Virus record (IMG/VR): IMGVR_UViG_3300035670_000904
Location: 1-31,277 of that record
Reading direction: 5' to 3' (one strand)
DNA length: 31,277 bases
DNA from: a virus
Below, one piece after another: positions 28,512 to 31,277 of the stretch (positions are counted from its first letter, which is position 1; each line of letters begins with the position of its first letter). A program made the translations under genes and the position numbers. The notes beneath the pieces were generated by a model, which made no database searches, was not told where the DNA came from, and saw nothing but the letters and a program-made list of their open reading frames with translations.

Positions 28512-30143
28512 ATGAATAGTCAAAATATTTTAAAATTTTATGGGTCTAAATTGGACTTGAAGTTGGATTCATCGGAATTTTACGACTTTCAAGTCGGAGA
28601 AACCGAGTTGGACTACAACGAAGATGTATTGGATTTAACCACACCAATTACATATTCATCATTAAAAATTGATGAAACCTTATCTAACATGGATTGTGTA
28701 AGAGAAAAAATTACACTACATGAATTCAATAACACAACAAATGATGAGGATTATATCTATTCCGGATTGTCACTTAACCTTGATTATCAAAATTTTGTTA
28801 ATCATATTGGTGATTTGTATCATCACACAATTTTAAATAATGACGTATTTGTACTAACAGGAATTACAAACGAAACTCACTATTTTCAAATCCACAAGTA
28901 TAATGATAATGTTATACCATTAATCAGTCGATACAATTATCTAATGGATTTGGATGACAATTTCCTAACAACTTTAAATGGTGAAAATTTAATATTTTTC
29001 GAGGATGGTGAATTGGGAGTTGGTGAAACGACATTAGTTGATGTTTTTGATAATTCGTATATTGTTGATGAGGAAGTCAATAATTTGATATTAATGGACG
29101 TTGCAAATGACGAAAATGAGGTACTAAACTTATTTTCAAGTGAAATTATCGAGTCGACAAACAAATTAGAAGACGTTTCAAATTGTTCACCACAATCCCC
29201 AAAATTAAATGCAAAACCTTGGGCATATAAATTTGACACAGGAAGTGATAGTAATTTATGTTCATCAATAATAAGAAGGAGAACGGAAAAAGGATGGACC
29301 TTAGATTTTATTTTTAATAGAGAAACCATATTGTGGTCAATGGGTGGTGTGTTCTATTATTTAGGTGTTAGAGGTGAAAATAACATTGAAAATTACACCG
29401 ATAATAATTTATCTTTTCAATTTACTTCTGATAGAAGAATAAAATGGATTGCACACCATTATTCGGGTTATTGTGGTGTTGATTCATATGAAGAGTCGTA
29501 TTACACTGCAAGTGGTCAAACACCTCAATTGTGTACTGTTGACCCAAGAAAAGATTTTAACATCACAATAGTTTTTGACCGAAATAGTAGATATGAAAAT
29601 TGTGATATTGAAAATAATGGGGGTTGGAATGATTTAATTCCTGAATTTATATTTACACCGATTACAAATACAGGTACCACATCTACACAATTAATTGTAC
29701 CAAACACAAATGAAATATTAAATAAAAAATGGGCCAATGAAAGAAATAGAAGACTCGGAACACTAAAAATATACTTAAACGGTAAACCAATATATAAATT
29801 AAAAAATTGGGAGGAGGTTATACCATCCAACCGAGGAACACAACCATTTATACAATCATGGGGAGGTGGTACTGGTTTAATGAACAATACACATAATGGT
29901 ACATCATGTTTCAATATTAAATCAATAAAATATTACGAAGAACCATTGGATTTTGTACACGTAAAACACAATTTTTTAACAAGATTAAACACATATGATT
30001 TCTTTATATGTGGTGACAATTGTCAGGATTATGTCTATGGTATTGGAACTGAACCACCAATTCAAGATACGTTTTTTATTATAACGGAAAATTCCGACCC
30101 ATTACTTAATCAATCCAATGATAATATCGAATACGAACATTGA
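28512..30143 (+). CDS. Putative appendage protein with lectin-like (LamG/ConA-type) domain
   Basis: This encodes 543 residues. The first 210 are acidic and strand-rich, with repeated Asp/Asn/Leu patterns. From about residue 220, AWAYKFDTGSDSNLCSSIIR, GWTLDFIFNRE and ITIVFDRNSRYEN followed by RLGTLKIYLNGKPIYKLKNW form the pattern of a concanavalin-like beta sandwich: strands with 'W.LDF.F', 'ITIVFD', 'LKIYLNGKPIY', and a late Gly-rich FIQSWGGGTGLMNN. Such domains are common in phage fibres and decoration proteins and bind sugars. Several Cys residues (for example NLCSS, HYSGYCG, CGDNCQD) are unusual for a fibre. Its neighbour is a collagen-like fibre gene, so a tail or head appendage is likely. 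Confidence 0.75.
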   Translation: MNSQNILKFYGSKLDLKLDSSEFYDFQVGETELDYNEDVLDLTTPITYSSLKIDETLSNMDCVREKITLHEFNNTTNDEDYIYSGLSLNLDYQNFVNHIGDLYHHTILNNDVFVLTGITNETHYFQIHKYNDNVIPLISRYNYLMDLDDNFLTTLNGENLIFFEDGELGVGETTLVDVFDNSYIVDEEVNNLILMDVANDENEVLNLFSSEIIESTNKLEDVSNCSPQSPKLNAKPWAYKFDTGSDSNLCSSIIRRRTEKGWTLDFIFNRETILWSMGGVFYYLGVRGENNIENYTDNNLSFQFTSDRRIKWIAHHYSGYCGVDSYEESYYTASGQTPQLCTVDPRKDFNITIVFDRNSRYENCDIENNGGWNDLIPEFIFTPITNTGTTSTQLIVPNTNEILNKKWANERNRRLGTLKIYLNGKPIYKLKNWEEVIPSNRGTQPFIQSWGGGTGLMNNTHNGTSCFNIKSIKYYEEPLDFVHVKHNFLTRLNTYDFFICGDNCQDYVYGIGTEPPIQDTFFIITENSDPLLNQSNDNIEYEH

Positions 30144-30149
30144 TTACAC

Positions 30150-30157
30150 TATTTATA
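30150..30157 (+). promoter_or_regulatory. TATTTATA motif upstream of collagen-like gene
   Basis: An exact copy lies 13 bases before the ATG at 30171, in a 27-base gap after the lectin-like gene. It is followed by an A-rich leader. Confidence 0.6.
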
Positions 30158-30170
30158 ATATAATTGAAAA

Positions 30171-31277
30171 ATGGCAAATTTAAAAATTTCAGAATTACCC
30201 GAATATACCGGAAACACGGACGGAATATATTTGGTCATTGATTCATCAGACTTATCTGAAACATATAAAATAAGAAAAGAAAACCTAATAGGAGAATCGA
30301 GCACCTCTGGTTCAAGTGGAACGTCAGGTACATCAGGTTCGTCGGGTACTAGCGGTTCTAGTGGTTCGTCAGGTATTGATGGGACGTCAGGTACATCAGG
30401 TATTGATGGAACTTCAGGAACTAGTGGTGAATCAGGTTCATCAGGAACAAGTGGTACCTCGGGAACTAGTGGCGAATCAGGTTCATCAGGAACAAGTGGT
30501 ACCTCGGGAATTGATGGGACGTCAGGTACTTCGGGTATCAATGGAACTTCAGGAACTAGTGGTGAAGATGGAACAAGTGGTACTTCGGGTATCAATGGAA
30601 CTTCAGGAACTAGTGGTGAATCAGGTACCTCGGGTTCGAGTGGTACCTCGGGTTCGAGTGGTACAACCGGTTCAAGTGGAACCTCGGGAGTGGACGGGGT
30701 AAGTGGCACTTCAGGTACAAGTGGAATTAACGGCACTTCGGGAACGTCTGGAGAATCCGGTAGTTCAGGTACTAGTGGTACTTCAGGAACAAGTGGAACA
30801 TCAGGTTCTTCGGGTAGTTCAGGTACTAGTATTGACTTATCTACATCATCTCTTGGAGATTTGGGTGATGTATTTACATATACAGGAACCACATTATCGG
30901 ACGGATATCAATTATCTTGGAATGACACAACAGATGAGTGGGAACCAAGACCATCAGCATCACAAAAAGGTGTAATTAGATTATTCGTTTCGGCAGCTAG
31001 AAGTAATACTGCTGTTTTTTATTTTAACTCCGTAACAAGAACGGCAGATGCTTCTTCGAGTCCTGTTTATGATAGTGCTTTTATGGTAACAACAAGTTTA
31101 CTGAATAATGTTACAGTTTATTTAAGACAAGATGGGAACTCATCAAATAGTGTTAGAATAGATATATTTAAAAATGCAGACGGGACAGACTTCTCGTCCG
31201 CTTCAACTATTGCAAATCAAACAACTACTATGGGATTAAATACTGTTAGTACGTTTCAATTTACTGGATTAACATTA
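30171..31277 (+). CDS. Collagen-like fibre protein (3' end outside window)
   Basis: The frame is open to the last base, so only the first 369 residues are seen. Residues 1-43 (LKISELPEYTGNTDGIYLVI and so on) are the short 'ISELP' start typical of phage fibre proteins. Residues about 44-220 are almost pure Gly-X-Y triplets, mostly GTS and GSS with interspersed GID, GIN, GES, GED and GVD, as in phage collagen-like stalks; Pro is absent, so stability would come from trimer packing and Thr/Ser. After it comes a linker (LGDLGDVFTYTGTTLSDGYQ, then LSWNDTTDEWEPRPS) and a globular beta region (VIRLFVSAARSNTAVFYF). A trimeric tail or head fibre is likely. Long open frames on the other strand here are by-products of the repeat. 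Confidence 0.85.
   Translation, partial: MANLKISELPEYTGNTDGIYLVIDSSDLSETYKIRKENLIGESSTSGSSGTSGTSGSSGTSGSSGSSGIDGTSGTSGIDGTSGTSGESGSSGTSGTSGTSGESGSSGTSGTSGIDGTSGTSGINGTSGTSGEDGTSGTSGINGTSGTSGESGTSGSSGTSGSSGTTGSSGTSGVDGVSGTSGTSGINGTSGTSGESGSSGTSGTSGTSGTSGSSGSSGTSIDLSTSSLGDLGDVFTYTGTTLSDGYQLSWNDTTDEWEPRPSASQKGVIRLFVSAARSNTAVFYFNSVTRTADASSSPVYDSAFMVTTSLLNNVTVYLRQDGNSSNSVRIDIFKNADGTDFSSASTIANQTTTMGLNTVSTFQFTGLTL
30300..30830 (+). repeat. Triplet-coding repeat tract with nested tandem duplications
   Basis: The tract encodes Gly-X-Y triplets in 9-base units. Longer, nearly identical blocks are nested in it: a 45-base period at 30417-30461 and 30462-30506 (a single mismatch), and a 54-base period with 42 identical bases at 30525-30566 and 30579-30620. 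All periods are multiples of nine, so changes in copy number keep the frame. Confidence 0.9.

Noticed and set aside
30149-30892. Long minus-strand frame rich in Pro, Val and Glu
   Set aside because: It is the antisense reading of the Gly-Thr-Ser codon repeats. The plus strand has a proper phage fibre start, a promoter motif and globular sequence beyond the repeat.
30316-30975. Two plus-strand frames of Val/Gln/Arg-rich sequence
   Set aside because: They are frame-shifted readings of the same repeat tract, with no start context and no domain.
1-31277. tRNA genes, integrase, insertion sequences or attachment sites
   Set aside because: I looked in all gaps and found no cloverleaf, transposase, recombinase or flanking direct repeats. 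The gaps are short and mostly filled by promoter and terminator sequences.

Overview
The window is a piece of an AT-rich tailed-phage genome related to T4. It carries the T4 head-assembly genes in recognisable form: large terminase (gp17), portal (gp20), prohead protease (gp21), scaffold (gp22), major capsid protein (gp23) and a gp55-like late sigma factor. The host is most likely a member of the Bacteroidota, probably a flavobacterium. Three things point there: a phage-borne ribosomal protein bS21 of the short Bacteroidota type, the absence of Shine-Dalgarno sequences in front of the genes, and two copies of a TAnnTTTG promoter element. No tail sheath or tube gene lies in the window, so contractile morphology is inferred from the head and sigma genes only.

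Layout. Bases 1-6512 (+): three uncharacterised genes, terminase, portal and a gene in the place of T4 67/68. Bases 6509-6703 (-): bS21, a small insert with its own promoter and terminator. Bases 6808-11004 (+): an unknown gene, protease, scaffold and capsid protein, closed by a strong terminator. Bases 11082-11839 (+): a SAP-domain protein and a dCMP deaminase. Bases 11840-28457 (-): a long leftward array, read from its promoter end. It starts with five genes for probable head or virion proteins, then a glycosyltransferase, two small genes, dUTPase, PhoH, a HAD-like protein, a small unknown gene, two more glycosyltransferases and the sigma factor, and ends with virion genes including an OB-fold baseplate protein. 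Bases 28512-31277 (+): a lectin-like appendage protein and a collagen-like fibre protein that runs off the end. Genes are packed tightly, no stretch over about 105 bases lacks a gene, and I saw no tRNA, CRISPR array or insertion sequence.

How it fits together. I found nine exact copies of TATTTATA, all intergenic and all in the sense direction of the gene that follows, including an outward-facing pair in the divergent region 28458-28511. This is the reverse complement of the T4 late promoter core, and the encoded gp55-like sigma factor is the obvious candidate reader. Several copies sit so close to the start codon that the mRNA would be leaderless or nearly so. A different shared 14-base element precedes bS21 and the SAP/deaminase pair, which suggests a second, host-sigma-read expression class.

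The most interesting possible system is a set of terminal peptide tags. At least seven proteins begin with a short helix ending in a T4-type protease site ([LI]xE), and four proteins (protease, scaffold and two late proteins) end in a helix with the pattern R[MI]KxLM or R[MI]KxL, each preceded by [LI]xE. I propose these are core-targeting peptides that load proteins into the prohead and are then trimmed by gp21, which would imply a large set of internal head proteins.
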